Assembly (NCBI GenBank): GCA_963576735.1
Contig: OY755177.1
Location: forward strand, 8,370,001-8,434,000
DNA: 64,000 nt
Source: Bedellia somnulentella
Taxonomy: Eukaryota > Arthropoda > Insecta > Lepidoptera > Bedelliidae
Direction of reading: 5' to 3'
The notes under the pieces were generated by a model that saw nothing but the letters and a program-made list of their open reading frames with translations, searched no databases and was not told where the DNA came from. Shown piece by piece: positions 62,936 through 64,000 of this stretch (the stretch's first letter is position 1; the number at the start of each line of letters is the position of its first letter). Position numbers and translations under genes: made by a program.

Positions 62936-64000
62936 ATGACTAAGAACCAAATGCATTCATTTAGACATGGTCTATTCATATTTTTTTTAACATGTGAACC
63001 TATTCCATACTTACATCATTTCTTTTTTTTATTAAAGCCTATGAACTAATTCCATGCATTCATAACATGTGAACCAACACCATTCTCATGAGAAAGTTTT
63101 TTTAAATTTAGTTTTATATAAGGGATGTATACAATTTTGGAAAGAAACGATTATTAGTCTTATTTTTATCAAGGCCTACGAACCTATTCCATTCTCACAG
63201 GCACTGACAAAATGTAAACCAATTCCATTCTCACGAGTTTGATTTTTAATTTTATTGTATATAAGGGATGTATAAAATTTTGGAAAGAAACGATTATTAG
63301 TTTTTTTTCATGAAATCCTATGAATTTTATTTTATAAAAGGGATGTATAAAACTTTGGAAAGAAACGATTATTAGTCTTTTTTTTATCAAATCCTATGAA
63401 TTTTATTTTATAAAAGGGATGTATAAAATTTTGGAAAGAAACGATTATTAGTCTTTTTTTTTATCAAAGCCTACGAACCAATTCCATTCTCACAGGCATT
63501 GACAAAATGTGAACCAATTCCATTCTCACGAGTTTGATTTTTAATTTAATTTTATATAAGGGATGTATAAAATTTTGGAAAGAAACGATTATTAGTTTTT
63601 ATTTTTTATCAAATCCTATGAATTTTATTTTATAAAAGGGATGTATAAAATTTTAGAATGAAACGATTATTAGTCTTTTTTTTATCAAAGCCTACAAACC
63701 AATTCCATTCTCACAGGCATTGACAAAATGTGAACCAATTCCATTCTCACGAGTTTGATTTCTAATTTTATTTTATATAAGAGATGTATAAAATTTTGGA
63801 AAGAAACGATTATTAGTTTTTTTTTATCAAATCCTTTGAATTTTATTTTATAAAAGGGAGGTATAAAATTTTGGAATGAAACGATTATTAATCTTTTTTA
63901 TCAAAGCCTACGAACCAATTCCATTCTCACGAGTTTGATTTCTAATTTTATTTTATAAAAGGGATGTATAAAATTTTGGAATGAAACGATTATTAATCTT
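62936..64000. repeat. Tandem satellite-like array, continues past window
   Basis: Core words aagggatgtataaaattttg, gaaagaaacgattattagtc and caattccattctcacragt repeat to the window end. Starts of aagggatgtat fall near 63120, 63262, 63338, 63413, 63558, 63640, 63778, 63853 and 63957. Short units (75-82 bp) thus alternate with long ones (138-145 bp), which include an extra ccaattccattctcac block. The first 150 bp are more diverged. Frames inside are not genes. Confidence 0.9.

Noticed and set aside
1..64000. CRISPR arrays, operons, phage or bacterial genes
   Set aside because: Nothing of this kind; the tandem arrays at 61463-64000 have no spacer-repeat structure, and the gene content is that of an insect genome.

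Overview
This 64 kb window is AT-rich eukaryotic DNA made almost entirely of transposable elements, their remnants and tandem repeats. It fits an insect, most probably a moth or butterfly. The evidence is a Dong/R4-type LINE sitting in TAA microsatellites, piggyBac (TTAA), mariner (TA), BEL/Pao and Ty3/gypsy elements, several tRNA-derived SINEs, and one exon of an insect tachykinin-type peptide receptor. That lepidopteran assignment is inference. There are no bacterial-style operons. A 200-base run of N at 7356-7555 is an assembly gap.

Layout. 1-3078: two Dong/R4 LINE copies in tandem on the minus strand, each bounded by (TAA)n; the left copy has an open frame running off the window edge. 3079-7355: LINE 3' fragment, a tail-to-tail pair of a short repeat called family A here, several inverted repeats, a tyrosine-recombinase fragment and a mariner 5' end. 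7556-15368: two head-to-head APE-type LINEs; the right one has a piggyBac-type insertion exactly in a TTAA inside its ORF2. 15369-17510: a segment found again at 50084-53020. 19432-20663: a decayed but end-complete mariner. 22977-27185: a LINE with the end of ORF1 and a complete ORF2. 28483-29709: LINE pseudogene. 32146-39819: Ty3/gypsy element with 277-bp LTRs, two tRNA-like sequences in its leader, and a LINE nested inside its reverse transcriptase so that a chimeric 583-codon frame results. 39832-49500: SINEs, MITE-like inverted repeats, mariner and hAT fragments, and one possible exon. 49526-49721: exon of a tachykinin-like receptor (TM6-TM7), the only convincing host gene. 54619-55709: foldback element with 210-bp arms. 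55840-56290: Helitron-type helicase remnant. 56540-61462: BEL/Pao element with an intact Gag-protease frame but no reverse transcriptase or integrase, flanked by a perfect 5-bp duplication. 61463 to the end: 144-bp minisatellite, AT-rich DNA, and a tandem array that continues past the window.

How it fits together. The receptor exon is on the minus strand with good splice signals, so much of the surrounding DNA may be its intron or flank. The rest is a record of nested insertions. LINE machinery probably also moved family A, because one 5'-truncated copy has an 18-bp target duplication. Most TE genes are broken. Those still open are the Dong frame, the 1011-codon minus LINE frame (which lacks a proper start), the 944-codon plus LINE ORF2 and the BEL Gag-protease frame.
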